Made by a program: the position numbers and the translations under genes. Positions 8,470 through 17,251 of a stretch of 64,000 bases of DNA are shown here, piece by piece. The first letter of the stretch is position 1. Each line of letters begins with the position of its first letter. A model generated the notes under the pieces. The model was not told the origin of the DNA. It did not search any database and was given only the letters and a program-made list of their open reading frames with translations. Origin of the DNA: Actinoplanes sp. M2I2 (GTDB taxonomy: Bacteria > Actinomycetota > Actinomycetes > Mycobacteriales > Micromonosporaceae); assembly GCF_023544445.1 (NCBI RefSeq), contig NZ_JALPVJ010000024.1, positions 1 to 64,000 of the forward strand, in the 5' to 3' direction.

Positions 8470-8820
8470 ATGGGCGTCCTCAAGCCATGGCACATCATCG
8501 TTTTCGTGGTCGTCCTCGTGCTGCTGTTCGGCGCGAAGCGGCTGCCGGACGCGGCGCGGTCGCTGGGCCGGTCGCTGCGGATCATCAAGGCCGAGACCAA
8601 GGGCCTGGTCGACGACGACAACGTCGCTGAGAAGGCCGAGCCGCCGTACTCGCGCCAGCCGCTCAACGGCGAGGTGCAGCAGCCCTACCAGCCGCAGGGC
8701 TACCAGCAGACGCCGCCGCCGCAGAACTACCAGCAGCAGGCGCCCCCGCCGCAGGGTTACGCCCAGCAGCCGCCGGCGCAGCCCTATGTCGACCCGGTGC
8801 AGCGCACCAACGATCGCTGA
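8470..8820 (+). CDS. tatA: Sec-independent protein translocase subunit TatA
   Basis: The 116-residue product has the TatA pattern: a short N-terminal membrane helix (WHIIVFVVVLVLLFGAKRLP), the hinge FG, then an amphipathic helix (DAARSLGRSLRIIKAETKGL). TatA subunits polymerise with TatC to move folded, twin-arginine-tagged proteins across the membrane. From about residue 57 the tail is low in complexity, rich in Gln, Pro and Tyr, with repeated PQGYQQ/PQNYQQ-like units. The tail is probably disordered. tatC follows 10 bp downstream and the phosphatase PhoD at 11054 is a likely client. Confidence 0.95.
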   Translation: MGVLKPWHIIVFVVVLVLLFGAKRLPDAARSLGRSLRIIKAETKGLVDDDNVAEKAEPPYSRQPLNGEVQQPYQPQGYQQTPPPQNYQQQAPPPQGYAQQPPAQPYVDPVQRTNDR

Positions 8821-8829
8821 CCCGCGGGC

Positions 8830-9792
8830 ATGAAGCTAGCCCTTCGCCGTCAGGGGCCCACCAAGTTTCAGCAGGCCTCCGACGGTTCCATGACGCTGAT
8901 CGACCACATCCGGGAGCTCCGTAACCGGCTGTTCATCGCCTCGCTGGGTCTCATCGTCGGTCTGATCATCGGCTTCATCGTGTCGCAGCCGGTGTTCCAC
9001 CTGCTCGAGCAGCCCTACTGCCGGTTGCCGTCGTCGATCGCCATCAACGCCGACGGCACGCCGTATTGCGACTGGGTCGTGCTGAACGTCACGGACACGC
9101 TGATCCTGCGGCTCAAGATCGCGCTGTGGGTCGGCCTGATCGTCGGGTCACCGGTCTGGCTCTATCAGTTGTGGGCGTTCATCGCCCCGGGCCTGCACCG
9201 TCACGAGCGCAAGTGGGCGTACGTGTTCGTTGCGATCGCCGCCCCGCTGTTCGCCGCGGGCGGAGTGCTGGCCTACTTCGTGGTCGGTCACAGCCTCGCG
9301 TTCATCATGGAAGCCGGTGTGCTCGGCGAGGCCACGAAACTCGAGGTCTCGTCGTACGTCGGCTTCGTCACCAACATGATCTTGATTTTCGGGGTGGCCT
9401 TCGAGTTCCCGTTGATCTTGCTGATGCTCAACTTCACCGGTGTGGTCTCGGCGAAGAAGCTGCTCAGCTGGTGGCGGATCGTGGTCTTCCTGTCGTTCGC
9501 GTTCGCCGCGATCGCCACGCCCGACCCCGGCCCGTTCGGCATGACGCTGCTGGCGCTCTGCATGGTGGTGCTCTACCTGATCGCGACCGGTGTGGCGGCG
9601 CTCAACGACCGCCGCAAGGGCCGCAAGGAGGAGATCTACGCCGAGCTCGACGACGACCAGATCTCGCCGCTCGAGGAGGAGCGGGTGCCGGTCGGCGCGT
9701 TCGACCCGGTCGAGGCCCCGTCCCCGATCGAGGCGCCCGAGCCGGTCGCCCGGCCCCGGCCGCTCGAGGGACGCTTCGACGACATGACGTGA
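8830..9792 (+). CDS. tatC: Sec-independent protein translocase subunit TatC
   Basis: The 320-residue product has six membrane segments and the TatC signatures: MTLIDHIRELRNRLFIA near the N-terminus (residues 22-38), the conserved LWVGLIVGSPVWLYQLWAF and FIAPGLHRHERKW, and FEFPLILLMLNF. It recognises the twin-arginine signal. The C-terminal tail of about 60 residues is acidic and Pro-rich. It follows tatA by 10 bp, so the two are cotranscribed. The order pafB-pafC-tatA-tatC is that of mycobacteria, where helY follows directly; here several genes intervene. Confidence 0.96.
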   Translation: MKLALRRQGPTKFQQASDGSMTLIDHIRELRNRLFIASLGLIVGLIIGFIVSQPVFHLLEQPYCRLPSSIAINADGTPYCDWVVLNVTDTLILRLKIALWVGLIVGSPVWLYQLWAFIAPGLHRHERKWAYVFVAIAAPLFAAGGVLAYFVVGHSLAFIMEAGVLGEATKLEVSSYVGFVTNMILIFGVAFEFPLILLMLNFTGVVSAKKLLSWWRIVVFLSFAFAAIATPDPGPFGMTLLALCMVVLYLIATGVAALNDRRKGRKEEIYAELDDDQISPLEEERVPVGAFDPVEAPSPIEAPEPVARPRPLEGRFDDMT

Positions 9793-9822
9793 GCCATCGC
9801 CGGGCGGCTATGCTGCCCGGCT

Positions 9823-10722
9823 GTGACGAGCTTCGAGATCGCGGTGCTGGCCAACCCCACAGCGGGGCGCGGCCGGCACCGCGATCTGGTTTCCGGGGTT
9901 CTGCGCCGGCTGGACGGCCCGGGGCGTACGGTCCGGTTGCTGGAGGCCCACAGCGGCGCCTCCGCCGAATCGGCCTGCCATGCCGCTGTGGCGGCCGGGG
10001 TGAGCGCGGTCGTCGCCGTCGGCGGGGACGGGACCGTCCACCGGGCGTTGCAGGCTGTCGCCGAGCAGCCCGTCGGCTTCGGGGTGATCCCGGCCGGCAC
10101 CGGCAACGACTTCGCCGCCGCCGTCGGGATGCCGGACGACCCCCTCGCGGCGGCCGGCGTCGTCGTGGAGGCGCTCGCGTCGGGCCGGCACACCCCGATC
10201 GACCTGGCCCGCGCCGTGAACCCCGGCGGTGAGGTCCGCTGGTTCGGGGCCGTGCTCGCCGGCGGGTTCGACGCGCTGGTCAACGAGCGGGCCAACCTGA
10301 TGCGCCGGCCGCGCGGCCCGCGCCGCTACGACCTGGCCATCCTGCTCGAGCTGGCCCGGCTGCGCCCCCGCGCGTACACGCTCGAACTCGACGGGGTGGA
10401 CCGCAGCTTCGAGGGGATGCTGGTGGCCGTGGGCAACAGCGCCAGCTACGGCGGCGGCATGCGCATCCTGCCCGGCGCCGACCCCACCGACGGGCTGCTC
10501 GACGTCCTGATCGCCGCGCCGTTCGGGCGGGCCGCGCTGGCCCGGCTCAAACCCCGGCTGCGGCGGGGCACCCACGTCACCGATCCCCGCGTCACCGTCC
10601 ATCGGGCCCGCCACGTCCGCCTGCGGTCCGAGGGGATCATCGCGTACGCCGACGGGGAGCGCCTCGGACCTCTGGACCTCGACCTGACGTGCGAGCCGGG
10701 TGCGGTTCGGTTGCTCCGCTGA
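9823..10722 (+). CDS. Diacylglycerol kinase-type lipid kinase (YegS/DgkB-like)
   Basis: The 299-residue product has the catalytic-domain signature of the diacylglycerol kinase superfamily: NPTAGRGRH at the N-terminus (nucleotide site), VAVGGDGTVHRAL (GGDGT, residues 65-70) and PAGTGNDFAAAVG. The C-terminal half has the beta-sandwich motif YGGGMRILPGADPTDGLLDV. It should phosphorylate diacylglycerol or a related lipid with ATP at the membrane face, feeding phosphatidate back to lipid synthesis. GTG 9823 is used; TATGCT (9809-9814) eight bases before it could drive a leaderless mRNA. Confidence 0.92.
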   Translation: MTSFEIAVLANPTAGRGRHRDLVSGVLRRLDGPGRTVRLLEAHSGASAESACHAAVAAGVSAVVAVGGDGTVHRALQAVAEQPVGFGVIPAGTGNDFAAAVGMPDDPLAAAGVVVEALASGRHTPIDLARAVNPGGEVRWFGAVLAGGFDALVNERANLMRRPRGPRRYDLAILLELARLRPRAYTLELDGVDRSFEGMLVAVGNSASYGGGMRILPGADPTDGLLDVLIAAPFGRAALARLKPRLRRGTHVTDPRVTVHRARHVRLRSEGIIAYADGERLGPLDLDLTCEPGAVRLLR

Positions 10723-10752
10723 ACTTGTCATCAGATCGCGGCGGACCGGCCG

Positions 10753-10986
10753 ATGGGGGAGGTCATGCAGATCAACTCGTTCAGCTCGTTCGCCACCTCC
10801 GCCTACGACACCGTCCGCTCGAACCTCAAGAGCATGGCCGAGGCCGCCGCCGAGCAGCGCACCCCCGAGGTCGTGCCCGCTCCCGTTCCCGCCCCCGCGC
10901 CGGTCCCCGCCGCCGACCCCGCCGCCGCCGAAGGATCCGCCGTCAAGGGGCAGCGCCAGGGCGTCAGCCTCGACGCGTATGCCTAA
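10753..10986 (+). CDS. Small Ala/Pro-rich hypothetical protein
   Basis: The 77-residue product has a Ser/Phe-containing N-terminus, a short helix (YDTVRSNLKSMAEAAAEQR) and a middle stretch made almost only of Pro, Ala and Val. The end QGVSLDAYA is hydrophilic. I do not recognise a family. The true start may be the inner ATG at 10765. A GGGGAGGT sequence just before that ATG would serve as its ribosome site, which favours the shorter form of 73 residues. It lies between the lipid kinase and phoD with no clear link to either. Confidence 0.5.
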   Translation: MGEVMQINSFSSFATSAYDTVRSNLKSMAEAAAEQRTPEVVPAPVPAPAPVPAADPAAAEGSAVKGQRQGVSLDAYA

Positions 10987-11053
10987 ACCGGTCTTTCCCG
11001 ACGCTTAAGGTCAGGACCGATTCGATTCCATCTATGCCCGCGAGGCTGCGGGC

Positions 11054-12697
11054 ATGGTCCTCTCGAGAAGAACCCTCCTGCTCAGTTCGGCGGCGGCCGG
11101 CGTCGCCGGCGCCGCGACCACGTGGCCGCTCGCCGCCACCGCCGCGCCCTACCGCGGCCCGCTGCGGACCGACCCGTTCACCCTGGGCATCGCCTCGGGC
11201 GACCCCGAACCGGACGGCTTCGTGCTCTGGACCCGCCTCGCACCGGCGCCGCTGGCCGACGACGGCCTGGGCGGCATGCCGTCGCGCGTCGTGCCCGTGC
11301 AGTGGGAACTGGCCGCCGACGAGCGGTTCCGCCGGATCGTGCGGCGCGGGGTGACCACGGCCCGCCCCGAGTCGGCGCACGCCGTGCACGTCGAGCTGCA
11401 CCACCTGCTGCCCGGCCGTGAATACTTCTACCGCTTCCGGGCCGAGGGCTACGTCTCGCCCGTCGGCCGCACGCGCACCGCCCCGCCGCTGTGGGCCACC
11501 GGCGGCACGCTGGCGATGTCGTTCGCCTCCTGCTCGCAGTACGAGCACGGCTACTTCACGGCGTACCGCCACCTCGCCGCGGACGAGCCCGAGCTGATCC
11601 TGCACCTGGGCGACTACCAGTACGAGTACCAGGCCGGCGTCTACAACGTCCCCGGCGGCAACCCGCGCGACCACGCCGGGCCCGAGACCGTCACGCTGGC
11701 CAACTACCGGCAGCGCCACGCCCAGTACAAGACCGACGCCGACCTGCAGGCCGCGCACGCCGTCGCGCCCTGGGCGGTGGTCTTCGACGACCACGAGGTC
11801 GAGAACAACTGGGCCGACGAGGTGCCCGAGCAGGCCGACCCGGCGTTCCCGGCCCGGCGCGCGGCCGCCTTCCAGGCCTACTACGAGAACATGCCGCTGC
11901 GCCGTACGTCGATCCCGCACGGCGTCGACATGCAGCTCTACCGGCGGCTGCACTGGGGCCGGCTGGCCACGTTCCACCTGCTCGACACCCGGCAGTACCG
12001 CGACGACCAGGCGTGCGGCGACGGCTACAAGGACTGCGCCGAGGCGTACGACCCGGCCCGCTCGATCACCGGCGAGCGGCAGGAGAAGTGGCTGCTCGAC
12101 GGCTTCCGCCGGTCGTCGGCCCGCTGGGACGTGCTCGGCCAGCAGGTGTTCTTCGGTCAGCGCGACAACAACTCGGGCCCGCAGGTGGTGACCAGCATGG
12201 ACTCGTGGGACGGGTACGCCGCCTCCCGCGACCGGATCACCCGGGGCTGGGTCGACGCCGGCGTCCGCAACCCGGTCGTGCTCACCGGCGACGTCCACGC
12301 GCACTGGGCCGACGAGCTGAAGCTGGACTACGCCGACCCGACCTCGAAGACCGTCGGCACCGAACTGGTCTGCTCCTCGATCACCTCGACCGGCAACGGC
12401 GCCGACGTGGCGAGCGGGCAGCACCCGTGGGCGGCCTGGAACCCGCATCTGCGCTTCTACAACAACCAGCGCGGGTACGTCCGTACGCGGATCGCCCCGG
12501 ACGGGATGACGGCGGACTTCCGCGTCGTGCCGTTCGTGACCACGCCCGGCGCGCCGGTCCACACCCGGGCCACTTTCGTCGTCGAGGACCGGGTGCCCGG
12601 TCTGCAGCAGACGGCCGACAACCCCACGCCGTCGACCCTGCGCTCGGCGGCCGACCTCGGCGCGGAGACCGTACGGCAGGAGACCGAGCGCCCCTGA
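11054..12697 (+). CDS. phoD: PhoD-family alkaline phosphatase, Tat-exported
   Basis: The 547-residue product starts with a twin-arginine signal (SRRTLLLSSAAAGVAGA, residues 4-20; cleavage expected near ATAA) and continues with the PhoD fold. Metal and active-site motifs are present: ASCSQYEHG, HLGDYQYEYQ, FDDHEVENNW and LTGDVHAHW. Proteins of this family are secreted phosphodiesterases/phosphomonoesterases using Ca and Fe, and they release phosphate from organic esters. The Tat signal ties it to the tatAC genes 1.3 kb upstream. No convincing PhoP box (direct repeats of GTTCACC) was found upstream, so phosphate control is not shown. Confidence 0.93.
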   Translation: MVLSRRTLLLSSAAAGVAGAATTWPLAATAAPYRGPLRTDPFTLGIASGDPEPDGFVLWTRLAPAPLADDGLGGMPSRVVPVQWELAADERFRRIVRRGVTTARPESAHAVHVELHHLLPGREYFYRFRAEGYVSPVGRTRTAPPLWATGGTLAMSFASCSQYEHGYFTAYRHLAADEPELILHLGDYQYEYQAGVYNVPGGNPRDHAGPETVTLANYRQRHAQYKTDADLQAAHAVAPWAVVFDDHEVENNWADEVPEQADPAFPARRAAAFQAYYENMPLRRTSIPHGVDMQLYRRLHWGRLATFHLLDTRQYRDDQACGDGYKDCAEAYDPARSITGERQEKWLLDGFRRSSARWDVLGQQVFFGQRDNNSGPQVVTSMDSWDGYAASRDRITRGWVDAGVRNPVVLTGDVHAHWADELKLDYADPTSKTVGTELVCSSITSTGNGADVASGQHPWAAWNPHLRFYNNQRGYVRTRIAPDGMTADFRVVPFVTTPGAPVHTRATFVVEDRVPGLQQTADNPTPSTLRSAADLGAETVRQETERP

Positions 12698-12700
12698 CCC

Positions 12701-13045
12701 TCAGCCGCCGCCCACGGCCGCGATCGGCGTGCCGGTGCGGCCGGCCCTGGCCTGGCCCCAGTCGTAGAGCGCTTGCAGCACCGGGGCCAGGCTGTGCCCC
12801 TCGGCGGTGAGCCGGTAGTCGACGTGCGGCGGGACGGTCCGGTGGTCGTGCCGGGCGACCAGGCCGTCCCCCTCCAGCTCGCGCAGCTGCTGGGTCAGCA
12901 CCTTCTCGCTGATGCCGGGCATCCGGCGGCGCAGCTCGCCGTAACGGTGCGTGCCCTCCTTGAGGTGGGCCAGGATCACCGCCCGCCACCGGCCGCCGAT
13001 CACGTCGAAGGTCACCTCGACCGGGCAGTGGTACACCTTGCTCAT
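12701..13045 (-). CDS. HxlR-family transcription regulator
   Basis: The 114-residue product has the HxlR winged helix: VTFDVIGGRWRAVILAHLKEG, YGELRRRMPGISEKVLTQQLRELEGDGLV and the wing HVDYRLTAEGHSL. A Cys in the N-terminal CPVEV is the position used for redox or aldehyde sensing in several relatives. The start at 13045 fits the family; the longer frame back to 13201 would cover the operator. It is divergent from the truncated haemoglobin gene and probably represses it and itself. Its stop is 3 bp from that of phoD. Confidence 0.9.
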   Translation of the reverse strand: MSKVYHCPVEVTFDVIGGRWRAVILAHLKEGTHRYGELRRRMPGISEKVLTQQLRELEGDGLVARHDHRTVPPHVDYRLTAEGHSLAPVLQALYDWGQARAGRTGTPIAAVGGG

Positions 13046-13072
13046 CTCGCCTCCGGGCGGGCACGAACCGGA

Positions 13073-13084
13073 AAGTGCGTACTT
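13073..13084. promoter_or_regulatory. HxlR operator candidate AAGT-GCGT-ACTT
   Basis: The imperfect palindrome AAGTGCGTACTT lies 28 bases upstream of the hxlR start and 35 bases before the haemoglobin start. AAGTG(C/A)GTAC recurs beside the second hxlR gene at 45695-45704. Confidence 0.5.
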
Positions 13085-13118
13085 GCCGGGCCCGGGCGCG
13101 GATGGTGCGCTGGTCCCC

Positions 13119-13607
13119 GTGGTTACCGAGTACACCAGCAACGAGACCGCCGCGCCGCCCTCCCTCTTCGCGTGGGCGGGCGGCCTGGACGCCCTGACCA
13201 CGCTGTGCGAGGCCTTCTACCGGCTCGTCCGCGCCGACGACCTGCTCGCCCCGGTGTTCGCCGGGATGTCGCCCGACCATCCCCGCTACGTGGCGTTGTG
13301 GCTGGCCGAGGTGTTCGGCGGGCCGGCCGGCTACACGGCCGAGCGGGGTGGCTATCCGCACATGCTGCGCATGCACCTCGGCAAGGCGATCACCGAACCG
13401 CAGCGCCGCCGCTGGGTCAACCTGATGCAGGACGCGGCCGACGAGGTGGGTCTGCCGGCCGACCCGGAGTTCCGCGCGGCCTTCGTCGGCTATCTCGAGT
13501 GGGGTACGCGGCTGGCCCGGGAGAACTCACAGCCCGGCGCCGACCCGGTGCGCCGGGCTCCGGTGCCCCGGTGGGGGTGGGGTGTCGCCCCGCCCTACCA
13601 GGGTTGA
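13119..13607 (+). CDS. Truncated haemoglobin, group II-like
   Basis: The 162-residue product fits the 2/2 globin fold. Likely haem-pocket residues are Tyr B10 in EAFYRLVRAD, the proximal His in MLRMHLGKAIT and Trp G8 in RRRWVNLMQDA, the group II pattern. The C-terminus is about 30 residues longer than a minimal group II globin and is Pro/Trp-rich. These proteins bind oxygen, nitric oxide or peroxide. The GTG at 13119 is the best start; the reading frame is open further upstream but that part lies in the promoter region. Divergent pairing with HxlR suggests control by a reactive small molecule. Confidence 0.82.
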   Translation: MVTEYTSNETAAPPSLFAWAGGLDALTTLCEAFYRLVRADDLLAPVFAGMSPDHPRYVALWLAEVFGGPAGYTAERGGYPHMLRMHLGKAITEPQRRRWVNLMQDAADEVGLPADPEFRAAFVGYLEWGTRLARENSQPGADPVRRAPVPRWGWGVAPPYQG

Positions 13608-13634
13608 TCGGCCTCTCCGGCGGCGCAGCCGGGC

Positions 13635-13680
13635 GGGGCCGTTTCAGGCTGCGCCCGGGTGGGGCCGTTTCAGGCTGCGC
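13635..13680. repeat. 20-bp direct repeat at the end of the HAD gene
   Basis: An identical 20-base sequence occurs at 13635-13654 and 13661-13680, a 26-bp period. The second copy contains the stop and last codons of the HAD gene; the first lies just outside, so it looks like a short duplication of the gene end. Confidence 0.75.
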
Positions 13681-14410
13681 AGCCGGCCAGGGCCAGCGTG
13701 GCGCCGAGGCCGTTGGGGCGGCCCGGCTCGGCGGCCGGCAGCACCAGGGCGGCACAACCGGCCCGCACCGCGCCCGCGTCGGCCGGGGTGTCGCCGACCA
13801 TCAGCGTACGCTCGGGATCGGCGCCCAGCATGCCGCAGGCCCGCAGGAAGATGGCCGGGTCGGGCTTGATCCGGCCGACCTCGTAGCTCAGCGCGTACGC
13901 GTCGATCAGCGGGGTCATGCCCCAGGCGTCGAACAGCGGCCGGATGTCGAACCCGACGTTGCTGACCACGGCCACCTTGATGCCGGCGTCGTGCAGCGTG
14001 CGCAACGTGGGCTCGGTGTCGGGATAGGGCAGCCAGCCGCCGGGCTCGAGCAGCCGGTCGTAGAGCGCGTCGGGCAGGCCCTCGACGTCGGTGGTCACGG
14101 TCGCCGCCAGGCCCGTGTAGGCGGCCCGGTGGCTCTGGGCGTACAGATCCCGGTCGGCCCAGTGCTCGGCCAGCTGCGGCGGCACCCGGTGCGGCAGCGG
14201 TCCGCCGGCCCGCCCGGCGGTGACCAGCCGGTCGGCCAGCACGGTCGCCTTGCCCCGGTCGAGCTCGCGGCCACAGGCCGCGGCGGCGGCCAGCACCCAG
14301 GTCACCGGGTCTTCCACCTGGGCCAACGTGCCGTGGAAGTCGAACAGCACGGCGTCGACCTGACGGTGCGGCCGATGGGGAGGGTGGTCGGTCGATGCAA
14401 CATCCGGCAC
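13670..14410 (-). CDS. HAD-superfamily hydrolase
   Basis: The 246-residue product has HAD motif I as VLFDFHGTLA (residues 20-29), motif II VAVVSNVGFD, a Lys-containing EVGRIKPDPAIF (motif III) and motif IV MVGDTPADAGAVRAG. The second Asp of the usual DxDGT motif is His here. That Asp is the general acid in phosphatases, so the activity may differ, though DxHGT variants do occur in actinobacterial members. The cap is the helical type. Substrate is unknown. It is divergent from helY. Confidence 0.85.
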   Translation of the reverse strand: MPDVASTDHPPHRPHRQVDAVLFDFHGTLAQVEDPVTWVLAAAAACGRELDRGKATVLADRLVTAGRAGGPLPHRVPPQLAEHWADRDLYAQSHRAAYTGLAATVTTDVEGLPDALYDRLLEPGGWLPYPDTEPTLRTLHDAGIKVAVVSNVGFDIRPLFDAWGMTPLIDAYALSYEVGRIKPDPAIFLRACGMLGADPERTLMVGDTPADAGAVRAGCAALVLPAAEPGRPNGLGATLALAGCAA

Positions 14411-14484
14411 GGGTGCACCATACCCACCACGCCGAGTGGACCGGGACGCAACCGCCCGTGCTGCTTCTTGTCATACGTCCGGAC

Positions 14485-14500
14485 TAGCCTTGTGGTCATG
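14485..14500 (+). promoter_or_regulatory. helY -10 box, leaderless start
   Basis: TAGCCT at 14485-14490 is followed by seven bases and the ATG at 14498, placing the transcript start at the initiation codon. No ribosome site lies before the ATG. Confidence 0.45.
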
Positions 14501-17251
14501 ACGAGTCCCGCCGAGAGGTATGCGCAGTCCCAGCGGCGGGCGGCCAGGGTGGCCGAGTTTCCGGCGCTCGAGGATTTCATGCTCGACGTCGGCTTCGACC
14601 TGGACGATTTCCAGCGAGCCGCCTGCGAGTCGCTCGAACGTGGCAGTGGCGTGCTCGTGTGCGCCCCCACCGGTGCCGGCAAGACGGTGGTCGGTGAGTT
14701 CGCCGTCCACCTCGCCCTGCGGGCCGGCGAGCGTAAGTGCTTCTACACGACGCCGATCAAGGCGCTGTCCAACCAGAAATACCACGACCTGGTCGAGCGC
14801 TACGGCCCCGACCAGGTCGGCCTGCTGACCGGCGACAACGCCATCAACGGCGACGCCCCCGTGGTCGTGATGACCACCGAGGTGCTGCGCAACATGCTGT
14901 ACGCGGGCTCGTCCGCGCTGAAGAACCTGGCCTACGTCGTGATGGACGAGGTGCACTACCTGGCCGACCGGTTCCGCGGCGCGGTCTGGGAAGAGGTGAT
15001 CATCCACCTCCCGGCCTCGGTGACCCTGGTGTCGCTGTCGGCCACGGTCAGCAACTACGAGGAGTTCGCCGACTGGCTGGTCACCGTGCGCGGCACGACC
15101 GAGGTCGTGGTCAGCGAGCACCGGCCCGTGCCGCTCTGGCAGCACATGCTCGTCGGCCGGCGGATGTTCGACCTGTTCCACGACGCCGACGCGGCCAAGA
15201 AGCACGACGTGCACCCCGAGCTGCTGCGGTACACCCGGGAGATGGAACGGCGGCTCGAGTTCACCGACCGCGCGCACGGCCCCGGCCGCGGCGGTCGCGG
15301 GCGCCGCTGGCAGCCGCCGCCGCGCCCCGAGGTGGTCGACCGGCTCGAGCGGGCCGACCTGCTTCCGGCCATCCTGTTCATCTTCAGCCGGGCCGGCTGC
15401 GACGCCGCCGTACAGCAGTGCCTGTCGGCCGGGCTGAGGCTGACCGGGGCCGAGGAACGCGCCGAGATCCGCCGCATCGCCGAGGCCAAGGTGGCCAGCA
15501 TCCCCCGCGAGGACCTGTCCGTCCTGGGCTACTGGGAGTGGCTCGACGGCCTCGAGCGCGGCATCGCGGCCCACCACGCCGGCATGCTGCCCGCCTTCAA
15601 GGAGGCGGTCGAGGAGTGCTTCGTCCGGGGGCTGGTCAAGGCCGTGTTCGCCACCGAGACGCTGGCCCTGGGCATCAACATGCCGGCCCGCTGCGTCGTG
15701 CTCGAACGGCTGGTCAAGTTCAACGGCGAGGCCCACGTCGACCTCACCCCGGGCGAGTACACCCAGCTCACCGGCCGGGCCGGCCGTCGCGGCATCGACG
15801 TCGAGGGCCACGCGGTGGTGCTGTGGAGCCCCGAGGTCGACCCGCGGCACGTGGCCGGGCTCGCCTCCACGCGCACCTACCCGCTGCGGTCCTCGTTCCG
15901 GCCCTCCTACAACATGGCCGTCAACCTGGTCGGCACGGTCGGGGCCGACAAGGCCCGTGAGCTGCTCGAGTCGTCGTTCGCCCAGTTCCAGGCCGACCGC
16001 TCGGTGGTCGGCCTGGCCCGCCAGGTGCAGCGCAACGTCGAGACCATGCAGACGTACGCGAACGACGAGGCCTGCCACCACGGCGACTTCGACGAGTACT
16101 TCGCCCTCCGGATAGCCATCGCCGACCGGGAACGCGCCATCGCCCGTCAGGGCGCGTCGCAACGCCGCTCCGCGGTGGTCACCTCGCTGGAGCGGCTGCG
16201 CGTCGGCGACGTCATCCGGGTCGCCCAGGGCCGCCGCGCCGGCCTGGCCGTGGTGCTGGAGGCGCCGACCGGCGGCTTCGGCGAGCCCCGCCCGATGGTG
16301 CTCACCCAGGACAGGTGGGCCGGCCGGGTCAGCCCGGCCGACTTCTCGGGCGAGGCCGAGGTGCTCGAGCGCATCCGCGTGCCGAAACACTTCAACCCGC
16401 GCTCGCCCGCCGCCCGCCGCGACCTGGCCGCCCAGGTCAGCGCGACCGGCCACGACCGGCACGGCAGCAGCCGGCGCCGTTCGCGCGGCGGCGACACCGG
16501 CGAGGACGCCGAGATCGCCCTGCTCAAGATGCAGATGCGGCAGCACCCGTGTCACGCCTGCCCCGACCGCGAGGACCACGCCCGCTGGGCCGAGCGCCGG
16601 CACCGCCTGCAGCGCGACACCGACGCCCTGCGCGACAAGGTCGCGGGCCGCACCGGCTCGCTGGCCCGCACGTTCGACGAGGTGTGCGCGGTGCTGGCCG
16701 ACCGCGGCTACCTGACCGAGACCGGCGACGTCACCGAGACCGGCCGCATGCTGGGCCGCATCTGGTCGGAGGCCGACCTGCTGGTGGCCGAGTGCCTGCG
16801 GCACGGCGTCTGGGACGGGCTGGACCCCGAGGAGCTGGCCGCGGCCGTGTCGATGGTGCTCTACGAGTCGCGCCGCGAGAGCGACGACCGCGCCTCGGTG
16901 CCCAAGGGCGCGATCACCGAGGCGGTCGACGAGTGCGGCAAGCTGTGGGCCGACATCGCCGGCGACGAGGCCGAGCACGGGCTGACGCTGACCCGTGAGC
17001 CCGATCCCGGCTTCGTGTGGCCGATGTACCGCTGGGCGCGGGGCGAGCCGCTGGCCAAGGTGCTCGCCAGCGGCCACAACTACGACGCCGACATGCCCGC
17101 GGGCGACTTCGTCCGCTGGGCGCGGCAGGTGCTCGACCTGCTGGGCCAGCTCCGCGAGGCGTCGGCCGCCTCCCAGGAGCTGCGCGACACGGCCCGCAAG
17201 GCGATCACGGCGATCAACCGGGGGGTGCTGGCCTACCACGCCGGCATGTGA
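14498..17251 (+). CDS. helY: HelY, Ski2-like superfamily II RNA helicase
   Basis: The 917-residue product has the SF2 helicase core: Walker A APTGAGKT (about 56-63), DEVH box (150-153), motif III SLSATVSN, and motif VI QLTGRAGRRGID (about 423-434). The C-terminal half includes the helical DSHCT region typical of Ski2/Mtr4/Dob1-like enzymes. It unwinds RNA with ATP, probably in RNA decay or ribosome work. HelY follows tatC in mycobacteria; here a 4.7-kb insert separates them. The open frame extends far upstream of 14498, but that part matches no helicase and crosses other genes. The ATG at 14498 has a leaderless-type promoter. Confidence 0.93.
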   Translation: MTSPAERYAQSQRRAARVAEFPALEDFMLDVGFDLDDFQRAACESLERGSGVLVCAPTGAGKTVVGEFAVHLALRAGERKCFYTTPIKALSNQKYHDLVERYGPDQVGLLTGDNAINGDAPVVVMTTEVLRNMLYAGSSALKNLAYVVMDEVHYLADRFRGAVWEEVIIHLPASVTLVSLSATVSNYEEFADWLVTVRGTTEVVVSEHRPVPLWQHMLVGRRMFDLFHDADAAKKHDVHPELLRYTREMERRLEFTDRAHGPGRGGRGRRWQPPPRPEVVDRLERADLLPAILFIFSRAGCDAAVQQCLSAGLRLTGAEERAEIRRIAEAKVASIPREDLSVLGYWEWLDGLERGIAAHHAGMLPAFKEAVEECFVRGLVKAVFATETLALGINMPARCVVLERLVKFNGEAHVDLTPGEYTQLTGRAGRRGIDVEGHAVVLWSPEVDPRHVAGLASTRTYPLRSSFRPSYNMAVNLVGTVGADKARELLESSFAQFQADRSVVGLARQVQRNVETMQTYANDEACHHGDFDEYFALRIAIADRERAIARQGASQRRSAVVTSLERLRVGDVIRVAQGRRAGLAVVLEAPTGGFGEPRPMVLTQDRWAGRVSPADFSGEAEVLERIRVPKHFNPRSPAARRDLAAQVSATGHDRHGSSRRRSRGGDTGEDAEIALLKMQMRQHPCHACPDREDHARWAERRHRLQRDTDALRDKVAGRTGSLARTFDEVCAVLADRGYLTETGDVTETGRMLGRIWSEADLLVAECLRHGVWDGLDPEELAAAVSMVLYESRRESDDRASVPKGAITEAVDECGKLWADIAGDEAEHGLTLTREPDPGFVWPMYRWARGEPLAKVLASGHNYDADMPAGDFVRWARQVLDLLGQLREASAASQELRDTARKAITAINRGVLAYHAGM

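Noticed and set aside
10990..11053. PhoP box before phoD
   Set aside because: No direct repeats of GTTCACC type could be seen.
12773..14497. Long open frame running into helY from upstream
   Set aside because: It passes antisense and out of frame through hxlR, globin and HAD genes and has no family-like sequence. It is open because of GC bias; helY starts at 14498.
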